From UBA9732 sp963606545 (GTDB lineage Bacteria; Spirochaetota; Spirochaetia; Sphaerochaetales; Sphaerochaetaceae), in assembly GCA_963606545.1 (NCBI GenBank), contig CAVCYP010000031.1, positions 1 through 21,350 on the forward strand: DNA of 21,350 nt, read 5' to 3'. A model generated the notes under the pieces. The model saw nothing but the letters and a program-made list of their open reading frames with translations, did no database searches and had not been told where the DNA came from. The translations under genes and the position numbers were made by a program. Below, in pieces: positions 7,385-15,676 of the stretch; positions within the stretch are counted from its first letter, which is position 1; each line of letters begins with the position of its first letter.

Positions 7385-7724
7385 ATGTTTATTTTAACAT
7401 GTTTTACATTGAGTAAACAATCTGAAGTTTGCGGTTATGAAACAGTTAAAACGAGAAAAATATCAGCACAGTGGATATAGACTATTGTGGCGGTATACTA
7501 AAAACAGCCCATTCTTTTAAAATTTAGTATACGGCAAATTTCAAGTGTAACTCGTGCTTTGCATAATAGGCATCGGGTTAGGAAGGGCTTGAAGGGTTGA
7601 GATAGTTAAGCTGGTTGAGCTTAGTTATACGATGAATGGTACAGGTACAGCTTCCAAGTTAGCAGAATTGCTGAATATTATTTATGCAGCAGAGAAACAA
7701 TAGTTTTATAGAAGGAGCAATTCT
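7385..7724. other. Intergenic stretch with no intact gene
   Basis: Between the Fic start and the transporter remnant I see no convincing ORF, tRNA or structured RNA. The region holds the 10-mer ATAGACTATT (7477-7486), identical to part of the AraC-GH2 intergenic region, and a perfect inverted repeat described separately. A 23-codon ORF at 7632-7703 has no recognisable product and no ribosome-binding site. Confidence 0.6.
7493..7532. repeat. Perfect 10-bp inverted repeat GTATACTAAA / TTTAGTATAC
   Basis: Arms at 7493-7502 and 7523-7532 are perfect reverse complements around a 20-nt spacer. The arm is AT-rich and not followed by a clear T-run, so an operator or paired protein-binding site is more likely than a terminator. 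It lies seven bases after the shared ATAGACTATT 10-mer. Confidence 0.6.
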
Positions 7725-7865
7725 GTAAAGTTTGCTGTACTGGTGCTTTAGCGCTGGTGTTGCATTTGCATTGCTGCTCACAATCTGCTCAGCGCTGTTT
7801 TCAGGGGAATGGGGGATTCCTGGACGCCACTTGTTTTCGTAAGTATTGCCTGGTGGTTTGTTTAA
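7725..7865 (+). pseudogene. Remnant of a MATE-family transporter gene
   Basis: The frame through 7752-7865 reads HNLLSAVFRGMGDSWTPLVF followed by VSIAWWFV and a stop at 7863-7865. This closely follows the conserved MATE-family segment around 'N-L-L-S-A-x-x-R-G-x-G-D-S-x-T-P-L-x-F'. An in-frame TAG at 7749-7751 interrupts it. Only a few dozen codons of a protein that is normally about 450 residues remain, with no start and no downstream half. The remnant stop overlaps the stop of the convergent AraC gene. It is best read as a decayed drug/cation antiporter gene that once lay next to the regulator. Confidence 0.55.
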
Positions 7866-8965
7866 TCTACTATTGGTACTTGCGCAGAAAATTTTAGTCT
7901 ATATTCCATTGGGGTCTTGCCGGTTTGAGCTTTGAAGACGTTTTGAAAGTAACTTTGACTGGAAAAACAGAGGTAAGAACTAATTTCCGTCAACGTTTTG
8001 TTGGTAAATCTAAGTAAGGCTTGGGCCTCTTGAATACGACGCCTTGAAATATACTCGCCAATGCCTATTTTTAATTCAGCTTTAAATTTTTTAAAAAGAT
8101 AGGCTCTGCTTTTGCCACTGAACTGAACCACGTTATCCACTCCAATTTGTTCGTTAATGTGGTTTCCAATGTATTGCATACAAGCATATACCTCTTTGGA
8201 GACGCCTTGCGGCAGTTTGTGACTTGCAATGCGTTTTGTGAAGTCCATAGACATAACATACTGAAGATTCAAAATTTCGCGTTCTGATTGTAATTTTTCA
8301 CACTGTTGAATGTAGGTGTCTATCAAATGGTAGGTTTGCTCTATATCCAAGCCCCCAGGGATTGCAGCGGTTTTACCCACCATTGTAACCCATCCAATAA
8401 AAATGTTTTTTGCCTGTCTTATTGGGTTTTCTGCAAGCTTTCCTTCTTTAAGCGCTATAGAGTTTTCAGCTTCTTTAAAATACTTTTCCAAGCCTTCTTC
8501 ATTTCCATTTTGAATAAGATTGAGTAGTTTCTGCTCAAAGAGATACGTTCCATGAACCCTGCCTTCTTCTCTTTCTTCATAGGTTTTTTCCGAGTGTTTA
8601 TGCCCAATGGATTGTTGGACTGTGGTGTCTTTAAGTCCAAAGGTTTGCCCTATATCGAGCTTTTGACCTGTTAGGAGAAAGTGAAGATATAGCAGTAGAT
8701 TTAGAAACTGTGAATAGGTTATGGACGTGTTGCGAGTAGGCCCCAGAATAAGAGAGAAATGATTGTCTTTATCTTGAACCCGCCCATAAAAGCCTAAGCC
8801 GGAAACTTCGCGACAAACCGGAAGCAAAGACGGAGTGCTTATTTCAGGGAGGCTCTCTTCCTTGCCACAGGCAAGGACAAAATTGTTGTCTTCATAAAGA
8901 GCAATTGGTAGCTGATGAGAGGCATAAAATAACTGGCAAAAAGCTTGATAATCAGTACTTTTCAT
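7862..8965 (-). CDS. AraC-family transcriptional regulator
   Basis: 367 residues. The last 100 residues form the double helix-turn-helix of AraC proteins: GKSRAYLFKKFKAELKIGIGEYI for the first unit (linked to RRRIQEAQALL), then LTEISSYLCFSSQSYFQNVFK and the signature end TGKTPMEYR. The N-terminal 250 residues would hold the ligand-sensing part and resemble those of AraC proteins found beside glycosidase genes in Firmicutes and spirochaetes; no transmembrane segment or signal is visible. It is divergent from the GH2-led operon with 88 bp between starts, the usual arrangement for a sugar-responsive activator. No Shine-Dalgarno sequence precedes the ATG at 8965, so translation may be weak. The inducer is probably the imported glycoside or a breakdown product (inference). 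Confidence 0.88.
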   Translation of the reverse strand: MKSTDYQAFCQLFYASHQLPIALYEDNNFVLACGKEESLPEISTPSLLPVCREVSGLGFYGRVQDKDNHFSLILGPTRNTSITYSQFLNLLLYLHFLLTGQKLDIGQTFGLKDTTVQQSIGHKHSEKTYEEREEGRVHGTYLFEQKLLNLIQNGNEEGLEKYFKEAENSIALKEGKLAENPIRQAKNIFIGWVTMVGKTAAIPGGLDIEQTYHLIDTYIQQCEKLQSEREILNLQYVMSMDFTKRIASHKLPQGVSKEVYACMQYIGNHINEQIGVDNVVQFSGKSRAYLFKKFKAELKIGIGEYISRRRIQEAQALLRFTNKTLTEISSYLCFSSQSYFQNVFKAQTGKTPMEYRLKFSAQVPIVD

Positions 8966-9053
8966 AATTAGACAAATTTACAATTAAATAGACTATTTTG
9001 CAATACAGCTAAAAAAACACCTACTAACATATAAATAGAAAAAAGGATGACCC
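8966..9053. promoter_or_regulatory. Divergent AraC / GH2 control region with two TAGAC half-sites
   Basis: TAGAC occurs at 8969-8973 and 8989-8993, start-to-start spacing exactly 20 bp (two helical turns), in similar contexts (TTAGACAAAT and ATAGACTATT). Direct repeats at this spacing suit an AraC-type monomer pair. For the operon, TATAAA at 9030-9035 could be a -10 with a poor -35, as expected for an activator-dependent promoter. For the AraC gene, TTGCAA (9003-8998) and TAAATT 17 nt further on form a weak promoter overlapping the half-sites, suggesting autoregulation. AAAAGGA (9041-9047) is the GH2 ribosome-binding site. Confidence 0.45.
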
Positions 9054-11459
9054 ATGGATATTCAATTTTGTAGCGGTTGGACTTTCCAAAAGGAAACTTT
9101 CCAAAAGGAAACTTTCCAAAAGGAAATTTCCCAAAAGGAAAATTTTCCAAAGGAAGAGTTTCAGAAAGAACTGCAGCCTATCTCAATAGATTTGCCTCAT
9201 GATGCCATGATTTATGAACAAAGATATAAAAATTGCATCAATGGTATTAATTCAGGCTATTATCCAGGTGGAAAATATACTTACAAAAAAACTTTTGAGC
9301 TTGAAGAAAGCAACCTAAACAAGAACCTAACAGTTCATTTTGAGGGAGTATATCAGAACTGCAAAGTCTATCTTAACGACCAGCTGGTAGGCTCTCACTT
9401 TTATGGTTATACGCCGTTTGACGTGGATCTTACTGGTAAAGTACTTAGCGGGCCAAATACTTTGCGCGTTGAGGTGGACAATACACTTGAACCTAATTGC
9501 CGCTGGTATTCTGGAAGCGGAATTTATAGGCCAGTTACTCTTAAAATTAGAGATAAAAACTACATTAAAAACGTTCATATAACAACTCAATCCATTGAGC
9601 CTGCAGTCATAAAAATTGAAGCCCAGAGCGTAATACCAACGCTTATCACCGTATGTGTATTTGATGGTCAAAACGTAGTTGCACAAGGCTCAGCTGGGTT
9701 AATAACCGTACCCAACGCAAAACTCTGGAGTGATAAAACTCCCCAGCTATACAAAATTGTAGTTTCAACTGAAACTGATCAAGTCTCGCTCTCCTTTGGT
9801 ATCCGCGAACTTAATTGGAGTCCTAAAACTGGGCTTACAGTTAATGGTCAACGAGTACTTCTTAGGGGAGGCTGTATCCATCATGACAACGGAATATTAG
9901 GCGCTTGCGAGTACGCAACTGCCTGTGAGCGAAAAATCAGAATCCTCAAAGAAAAAGGTTTTAACGCAGTCAGAATCTCCCACAATCCCGCCTCTCAGGC
10001 CCTCTTGGACGCCTGCGACAAAGCTGGCATGTACGTGATAAATGAAGCCTTTGACGGCTGGTACATACCCAAAACCTATCACGATTACTCACGCCACTTT
10101 GCTACAAACTGGCAGTCCGATGTCTATTCAATGGTTGAAGCTTCAAGAAATCATCCCTGTGTAATTATGTATTCAACAGGTAATGAAGTTTCTGAAACTG
10201 CTAGCCTAAAGGGTGTTGAAACCTGCCAAAGGCTCACTAACTACGTTCATTCTCTTGACGCCAGCAGACCAGTAACCGCTGGCGTGAACGTGCTTTTAAA
10301 TGTCTATTCAAAAATGGGAATGGGAGTCTATAAGGATAAAGGCGAATATAAGGCTGAACCTTTACAACAGAGCAAGAACTATAAAGAGAAGAAAACCGGG
10401 TCTGCCTTCTTTAATGCTATGACTCAAAAACTTGGCAAACTCATGTTCTTCATGGCAGCAGGAAAGAGAGGAGACAAGGCCTGTCTTGGTGCAGCAAATG
10501 CTTTGGATATCATTGGTTTAAATTATGCTTCTTCTAGGTATGATTACGATGCTGAAAAATATCCAGAGAGGATGATGGTAGGCTCTGAAACACTGGTTGC
10601 GGATTTGCCTTACAACTGGGAAAGAGTCAAGAAGTATCCACAGCTTATTGGGGACTTTGTTTGGGCTGCGTGGGACTATATTGGGGAAAGTTGCATGGGT
10701 TGGACCTATCATTCTTATAAAGGACTGCCATTGCTGGCCAATCAGGGAATGATAGATATTACAGGTTTTGAAACTGCCTCAATGGGGTTTATGCAGGTGG
10801 TATGGGGTTTGAGAAAAGAACCTTACTTAGCTGTTAGACCATTAAATCATGCAAACGAAAGACCTTCTAAAGGATCTTGGCAGTTTACGGATGCAATAAA
10901 TAGCTGGAACTGGCCAGGCTATGAAGGAACTAAAGCAGTGGTTGAAGTTTACTCGCCGGGTGAAAGCCTTAGGCTTGTTCTAAACAACAAGCTTGTAGGT
11001 CAGAAAAAACTTAAGGCCTTTAAGGCTATTTTCAAACTGCCTTATGAAAAAGGGACCTTAAAAGCAGAAGCTTTAGATGGGGATGGAAATGTGATTTCTT
11101 CTAGCCTGCTTTCGTCAGGAAGCGGAAAGATGAGACTTTCTGTTAAACCAGAAAAACCTGTCCTATGCAGAGATAAGGAGGATTTAGCCTTTGTTCCTAT
11201 TGAATTTGTGGATCAGCAAGGAAAGCTTCTTCCGTTTGTTGAACAAACAGTAAGTCTTGAGGTATCTGGAAATATTAAGCTTCTGGGCTTTGGGGCTGCT
11301 TTATATAAAACTGATGAGTCTTTTTTGTCTGCACAACACAAGGCTTACAGAGGAAGGGCGCTGGCAGTTTTTAAGGCAGGAAAGAAAAAAGGTATCGGGA
11401 TAGTGAAAGTTAAATCGGATGGCGTAGATTCGGTTACAATACAGTTGGAGGTTAGGTAG
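9054..11459 (+). CDS. Glycoside hydrolase family 2 (beta-galactosidase/glucuronidase-like, DUF4982 type)
   Basis: 801 residues, cytoplasmic (no signal peptide). Order of domains: GH2 sugar-binding (LPHDAMIYEQR at 47-57, YYPGGKYTYKKTF, WYSGSGIYRPV at 151-161), immunoglobulin-like domain (about 165-250), TIM barrel (RGGCIHHDNG, HNPAS), then C-terminal DUF4982-like and further beta domains. Predicted acid/base is Glu378 in STGNEV; the nucleophile is Glu512 in VGSET, followed by GDFVWAAWDYIGE. Family members remove terminal beta-linked Gal, GlcA, Man or other sugars; the substrate is not evident from sequence. Residues 10-39 are six TFQKE-like pentapeptides, an insertion not usual in the family. 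The ribosome-binding site AAAAGGA is well placed. It is the first gene of the operon, and its stop overlaps the next start by one base. Confidence 0.92.
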   Translation: MDIQFCSGWTFQKETFQKETFQKEISQKENFPKEEFQKELQPISIDLPHDAMIYEQRYKNCINGINSGYYPGGKYTYKKTFELEESNLNKNLTVHFEGVYQNCKVYLNDQLVGSHFYGYTPFDVDLTGKVLSGPNTLRVEVDNTLEPNCRWYSGSGIYRPVTLKIRDKNYIKNVHITTQSIEPAVIKIEAQSVIPTLITVCVFDGQNVVAQGSAGLITVPNAKLWSDKTPQLYKIVVSTETDQVSLSFGIRELNWSPKTGLTVNGQRVLLRGGCIHHDNGILGACEYATACERKIRILKEKGFNAVRISHNPASQALLDACDKAGMYVINEAFDGWYIPKTYHDYSRHFATNWQSDVYSMVEASRNHPCVIMYSTGNEVSETASLKGVETCQRLTNYVHSLDASRPVTAGVNVLLNVYSKMGMGVYKDKGEYKAEPLQQSKNYKEKKTGSAFFNAMTQKLGKLMFFMAAGKRGDKACLGAANALDIIGLNYASSRYDYDAEKYPERMMVGSETLVADLPYNWERVKKYPQLIGDFVWAAWDYIGESCMGWTYHSYKGLPLLANQGMIDITGFETASMGFMQVVWGLRKEPYLAVRPLNHANERPSKGSWQFTDAINSWNWPGYEGTKAVVEVYSPGESLRLVLNNKLVGQKKLKAFKAIFKLPYEKGTLKAEALDGDGNVISSSLLSSGSGKMRLSVKPEKPVLCRDKEDLAFVPIEFVDQQGKLLPFVEQTVSLEVSGNIKLLGFGAALYKTDESFLSAQHKAYRGRALAVFKAGKKKGIGIVKVKSDGVDSVTIQLEVR
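9081..9170 (+). repeat. 15-bp in-frame minisatellite coding TFQKE, each unit a small palindrome
   Basis: Six 15-bp units. Three are identical (ACTTTCCAAAAGGAA at 9081, 9096, 9111), followed by three diverging ones at 9126, 9141 and 9156. They encode TFQKE x3, ISQKE, NFPKE and EFQKE. TTTCCAAAAGGAAA is self-complementary around AAAA, so every unit can form a short hairpin in DNA or mRNA, starting 27 nt after the A of the start codon. Confidence 0.9.
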
Positions 11460-13156
11460 TGGCAAAAGAGGTGAAACTTCTTGGTAAAGGTCTTTTTAGT
11501 AAGCCATTTATGGACAGTAAGGCAACAACGCAGAGCGTTTCCACCAAAGAGTGGGTGCTTGGGCATTTGATTGGTCCTCTTGGACTTATCTTTGTTGTTA
11601 ACACCATTTCTGCATTGGTGGAAAAATTTTTCACCCAGCAAACAGGTGCAATTTATGGGGTTGGCAATGTTGCAATGATTCAGCAGATGGGTGGCGTTTA
11701 TGAAGTGGTGATGACGGTTGCTAAGATTTTGGCAATGTTGACAGGACTTCTGAATGGATGGCTTATCCAGCATACAGATTCCAGACAGGGTAAGATGAGA
11801 CCTTGGCATCTAATCTTTGGGTTTGTATCAATTATTATAGGTTGTCTTATTTTCCTCTTTCCTGGAACTCGGACTATGGGTAAGAGTTACTGGTATTACT
11901 TTTTCTTCCTGTTAATTTGTTACCACACAGTAGGTTCTTCCTATTTTTATTTGTTTAGAGATACCATTTGTTCCTTAACTACCAGAGATTCAAAAGAAAA
12001 GACAAAGATTCAGTTTATCAGAAAGATGAGCTGGACTTTGCTTTCTGGTATTGTAATTGGAATGGTCTTTAATATGGTGCTACTTCCAGTGTGGCTTGAG
12101 AAAGATATAAATGGCTATCCAATTTTGATGATAATAATATCGGTTTTGGCTATTCCTTTTTTGCTTTTGGAATACTTCTATACCAGAGAAAGAGTTACGG
12201 AGGATGTTTCCGTTGAATATTCCACGTTAGACGAGACAAAGATTCCGCTTAAGGACCAGCTTAAGGCTCTTCTTACAAACAAGTACTATTTGATTTTGAT
12301 TATCATTGCAACTGTAAGTGGTATTGTGGATAACTACAAAGGTGGTAATGTTCAGTATTTCTATATTAAGTTTATGCTTAATGGAGAAAATAATGCGTTC
12401 ATGTACACCATTTATCAGGTGGTGACGGGAACTCCTCTTGGCATTGGAGCCCTGTTGATTTATCCGCTTGCAAAGAGAGTTGGAATTAAGAATTTGACTG
12501 TTGGTGGTTACGCTCTGGTTCTTGTTGGAAGTGTCATGGGTTGGCTTTTCCCATCTAACCTTACAATTGCTTTAATTGCTGGTTTTATACGTAATATTGG
12601 CTGGCTTCCAAATGCCTATATTTTTGCAACTCTTCTTTGTTTTGCCTACGATAGTGTTGAGTATAAGTCGCACATGAGACTTGAAGGTATGATGGGCGTT
12701 GCAATTATCACTGCTATTCAGTATTTGATTTACGCTCCATTTGCTGGCGGCTTTGAGTCCGGTATCCTTCACAGGGGCTTTGTAGATGCAGTTGGCGTTA
12801 CTCCAAGTACTGAAGTTACGTCCTTTATGACAATGTCCTTCTATCTGTTCGATGCACTTTTAGCACTTGTGGTAGTGGTTACCCTTCCATTTGTGGATGT
12901 TGAAAAGCATTTACCTGAAATTAACGCAGAACTCTTAAGACGTAAGAAGGAGGCCGTACTTGCAAAGGGAGAAACTTGGATTGATCCTGAGGAGCAAGAG
13001 AAGCTGGACCAAGAGAAAGAAGCTGTAATACATGAACAGAACCGTATTGCAGACCTTAAGGCGCGTTGCCAGAAGAAGGGCTTGGATTTTGATACGGAAA
13101 ACAAGAAATATCTAGAAAAAACTGCACGAAAAGCTTCAAGGAAGGCTAAAAAATAA
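11459..13156 (+). CDS. GPH-family (MFS) glycoside/sugar symporter
   Basis: 565 residues, an integral membrane protein with about 12 hydrophobic segments between residues 32 and 475. The GPH (glycoside-pentoside-hexuronide, MelB-like) signature after the early helices is present: D107SRQGKMRPW116. The protein ends in a long charged tail (about 475-565) with PEINAELLRRKKEAVLAKGE and WIDPEEQ, typical of this group in gut Firmicutes and spirochaetes. These symporters import glycosides or short oligosaccharides with a cation. It starts with GTG, overlapping the GH2 stop by one base (TAGTG), with GGAGG seven bases upstream, which decides the start. It is the only transporter in the operon and so the probable entry route for the substrate. 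Confidence 0.9.
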   Translation: MAKEVKLLGKGLFSKPFMDSKATTQSVSTKEWVLGHLIGPLGLIFVVNTISALVEKFFTQQTGAIYGVGNVAMIQQMGGVYEVVMTVAKILAMLTGLLNGWLIQHTDSRQGKMRPWHLIFGFVSIIIGCLIFLFPGTRTMGKSYWYYFFFLLICYHTVGSSYFYLFRDTICSLTTRDSKEKTKIQFIRKMSWTLLSGIVIGMVFNMVLLPVWLEKDINGYPILMIIISVLAIPFLLLEYFYTRERVTEDVSVEYSTLDETKIPLKDQLKALLTNKYYLILIIIATVSGIVDNYKGGNVQYFYIKFMLNGENNAFMYTIYQVVTGTPLGIGALLIYPLAKRVGIKNLTVGGYALVLVGSVMGWLFPSNLTIALIAGFIRNIGWLPNAYIFATLLCFAYDSVEYKSHMRLEGMMGVAIITAIQYLIYAPFAGGFESGILHRGFVDAVGVTPSTEVTSFMTMSFYLFDALLALVVVVTLPFVDVEKHLPEINAELLRRKKEAVLAKGETWIDPEEQEKLDQEKEAVIHEQNRIADLKARCQKKGLDFDTENKKYLEKTARKASRKAKK

Positions 13157-15675
13157 TGCTTGAAATCCGGGATATCAAGATAGATAACAAGAAAGCTGGG
13201 TGTGTGACAGATAGCCGCACCCCCATGCTCTCTTTTTCTCTTCAGTCCGATATTCCGGATACTGCACTTAAAAGTGCAATTGTTTATGTTGATGAAAAAG
13301 TGCTTTTACGCACAGAAAACCAGATTGGAATACCTCTGGAGGGGCTGGATTTAAGCCCCTTTGCCTCTCATACTATTAGAATTCAAGCTATAGACAATCA
13401 TAATTCAGAGGCTAATGGTAACTTAGTTTTTCAATCTGGACGTCTTACTCTTCCTTGGACTGCCAAGTGGATAACTGATAAGTCTTACAGCTTTGGAAAG
13501 AAAGTCTCTCCAAAACCAATGACTTTTTATAAATCTTTTTGTGTTGACAAAGAGGTGAAAAGAGCTTTTATAACTTCAACTGCCATAGGTATTTATGAGC
13601 TTGAATTAAATGGAAAGAAAGTTGGCTCAGAGTTTTTTGCTCCAGGTTTTACAAGTTATAAAAAGAACCTTCAGTATCAGTATTATGATGTGAGTACTCT
13701 GATAAAAGAGAACAATGTACTTACTTCTACCGTTGCTGGTGGTTGGGCGGTTGGAAGATTTACCTATGAAAATAAGAATAAAATCACAGCTTCTCGTCAG
13801 GCTTTTCTCTTGGAGCTTTTTATTGAATATAAGAATGGAACTGCGGAGAAATTTATCACGGATAGTTCTTGGAAAGTGACTACTGAAGGAAACGTCAAAC
13901 AGGCCTGTTTCTATGACGGTGAAAGTTTTGATTCTACAGTGGATTTAGAAAAATGCACCTTCAAGAAGGCTTCTGAAATTAAGTTGAGCTTTTCTCCTAG
14001 AGTATCGCTTAGCAATAATAAGGTTATTGAAAAAAAGGTTTTTCAACCGGTAAAGCATTTTAAATCCAGTGATGGCTCTCTGATATATGATTTTGGACAA
14101 AATGCTGCTGGAGTGGTTCAGCTTGAGATAAATGGAAACAAGGGCCAGGTAATTACCGTCCGTCATGCTGAAGTTTTGGACGGCGATAAACTTTTCACTA
14201 AGTCTCTCAGAACGGCAAAAGCTGAAATTAAATATATTTGTTCTGATGGCTTTCAAGTTTATATGCCCCATTTTACCTACATGGGAGCTAGGTATATAAG
14301 TATAACAGGAATTGAAGAAGATAAGGTCTTTCCTACCTTTCATACGCTCTCTTCTGATTTTGATACTATTGGGGATTTTTCTTGTTCTAATAAGGATTTA
14401 AACCAGCTTCAAAGTAATATTGTTTGGAGTGCTCAGTCAAATTTTGTAGATATTCCTACGGATTGTCCTCAAAGGGATGAGCGAATGGGCTGGACGGGCG
14501 ATATTGCTGTGTTTGCAAGAACAGCCACGTTTAATTTTGACTTAAGTAGATTCTTTGATAAGTGGCTCCTGGATATGAGACTAGAACAGGGGCGTGGGGG
14601 CGGAATTCCTACCGTTATACCTATTCAGGGCTGCTCCACACCTGTGGTTTCAACCGCCTGTTGGGGTGATAGTTGCATTATAGTTCCGTGGGCGGAATAT
14701 TTGGCTAGGGGAGATGTTTCTCTTTTAAGAAAGCAGTATGGCTGCATGAAAAGATATATGAAGTCTGTAAAGTTCTGGGCTTCGCTATCTGGTTTTGGGA
14801 CTAGAAAATATATCTGGAAATGGTTGTTCCAGTTTGGGGATTGGTGTGCACCCTACGGCTATATAAAAGACTGGATGAAAAAAGGTAAGTGGATAGCTAC
14901 CTGCTATTATGCTGCTTCTGCTTTTACAATGGCAAAAATTGCAAGAAGCATCGGGTTAGAAGAGGATGTTAGGTATTTTAGAGCGCTTGGGAAACAGATT
15001 GCGCAGTCGTTTAACGAGATTCTGACAGATGGCAAGGGTAATTTGAGCCAGGAGTTTCAGACGGGCTATGTGCTGCCTTTGCAGTTTGGTTTGGTGAATG
15101 GAGTTGCCAAGAAAAAGATGGCGGAGAATTTGGACCGGCTTGTAAGAGAGAACAATTATCATCTGGCTACAGGCTTCCCGGGAACGCCGTATCTTCTTTT
15201 TGCGCTTGCAGATAATGGTTATGCACAGACGGCGTACAAGTTACTTTTGCAGGAGAGCTGTCCGTCTTGGATTTATGAGTTAAGAAAGGGCGCTACTACG
15301 CTGTGGGAGCAGTGGAATGCCATAACGCCACAGGGGGAAATTAGAGAGCCGTCCATGAATCATTATGCTTACGGGGCCGTGGGGGACTTTTTGTATAGAA
15401 GAGTTTTGGGGCTCGAGGTGCTTAGTTCGGGCTGGAAAGATTTCTGTTTTAAACCGCTTTTGGGTGGGGATTTGACTTGGGCTAAGGGACAAATTGAGAC
15501 GCCTTATGGACTTGTTGAGGCCAGCTGGGAAATCTCTGAGGGCAAGTTTAAGCTAAAGGTAAAGGTCCCAGTTTCTGCAAGGTGTAAGGTGATTTTGCCA
15601 AGTGGAAAGATAATTTCAGTTGTAAGCGGAAGTTATAGCTTTGAAGAAGCTTTTGAAGAAGATTTGAGGAAGTAG
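13156..15675 (+). CDS. Alpha-L-rhamnosidase, GH78
   Basis: 839 residues. The layout is that of bacterial GH78: N-terminal fibronectin-like part, beta domains (about 100-300) with FYKSF and YELELNGKKVG, a conserved YDFGQNAAG strand (311-319), then an (alpha/alpha)6 barrel. The catalytic signature DCPQRDERMGWTGD (436-449) gives Glu442 as the predicted general acid, and TTLWEQW (714-720) gives Glu718 as the predicted general base, followed by SMNHYAYGAVGD. It inverts and removes terminal alpha-L-rhamnose from plant glycosides, flavonoids, saponins or pectic fragments. No signal peptide, so cytoplasmic. Start and preceding stop overlap (TAATG), with AAGGAAGG upstream. This enzyme is the best clue that the operon substrate contains rhamnose. 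Confidence 0.93.
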   Translation: MLEIRDIKIDNKKAGCVTDSRTPMLSFSLQSDIPDTALKSAIVYVDEKVLLRTENQIGIPLEGLDLSPFASHTIRIQAIDNHNSEANGNLVFQSGRLTLPWTAKWITDKSYSFGKKVSPKPMTFYKSFCVDKEVKRAFITSTAIGIYELELNGKKVGSEFFAPGFTSYKKNLQYQYYDVSTLIKENNVLTSTVAGGWAVGRFTYENKNKITASRQAFLLELFIEYKNGTAEKFITDSSWKVTTEGNVKQACFYDGESFDSTVDLEKCTFKKASEIKLSFSPRVSLSNNKVIEKKVFQPVKHFKSSDGSLIYDFGQNAAGVVQLEINGNKGQVITVRHAEVLDGDKLFTKSLRTAKAEIKYICSDGFQVYMPHFTYMGARYISITGIEEDKVFPTFHTLSSDFDTIGDFSCSNKDLNQLQSNIVWSAQSNFVDIPTDCPQRDERMGWTGDIAVFARTATFNFDLSRFFDKWLLDMRLEQGRGGGIPTVIPIQGCSTPVVSTACWGDSCIIVPWAEYLARGDVSLLRKQYGCMKRYMKSVKFWASLSGFGTRKYIWKWLFQFGDWCAPYGYIKDWMKKGKWIATCYYAASAFTMAKIARSIGLEEDVRYFRALGKQIAQSFNEILTDGKGNLSQEFQTGYVLPLQFGLVNGVAKKKMAENLDRLVRENNYHLATGFPGTPYLLFALADNGYAQTAYKLLLQESCPSWIYELRKGATTLWEQWNAITPQGEIREPSMNHYAYGAVGDFLYRRVLGLEVLSSGWKDFCFKPLLGGDLTWAKGQIETPYGLVEASWEISEGKFKLKVKVPVSARCKVILPSGKIISVVSGSYSFEEAFEEDLRK

Positions 15676-15676
15676 G

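Noticed and set aside
8968..9150. Minus-strand 60-codon ORF with FPFGK repeats followed by a hydrophobic segment, resembling a small membrane peptide
   Set aside because: It starts at TTG inside the GH2 minisatellite, and its repeats are simply the antisense of the palindromic 15-bp units. There is no ribosome-binding site, and the rest is the AT-rich control region.
11345..11809. Antisense ORF of 154 codons across the GH2-symporter junction
   Set aside because: It is opposite two well-supported coupled genes, has no recognisable motif and no ribosome-binding site.
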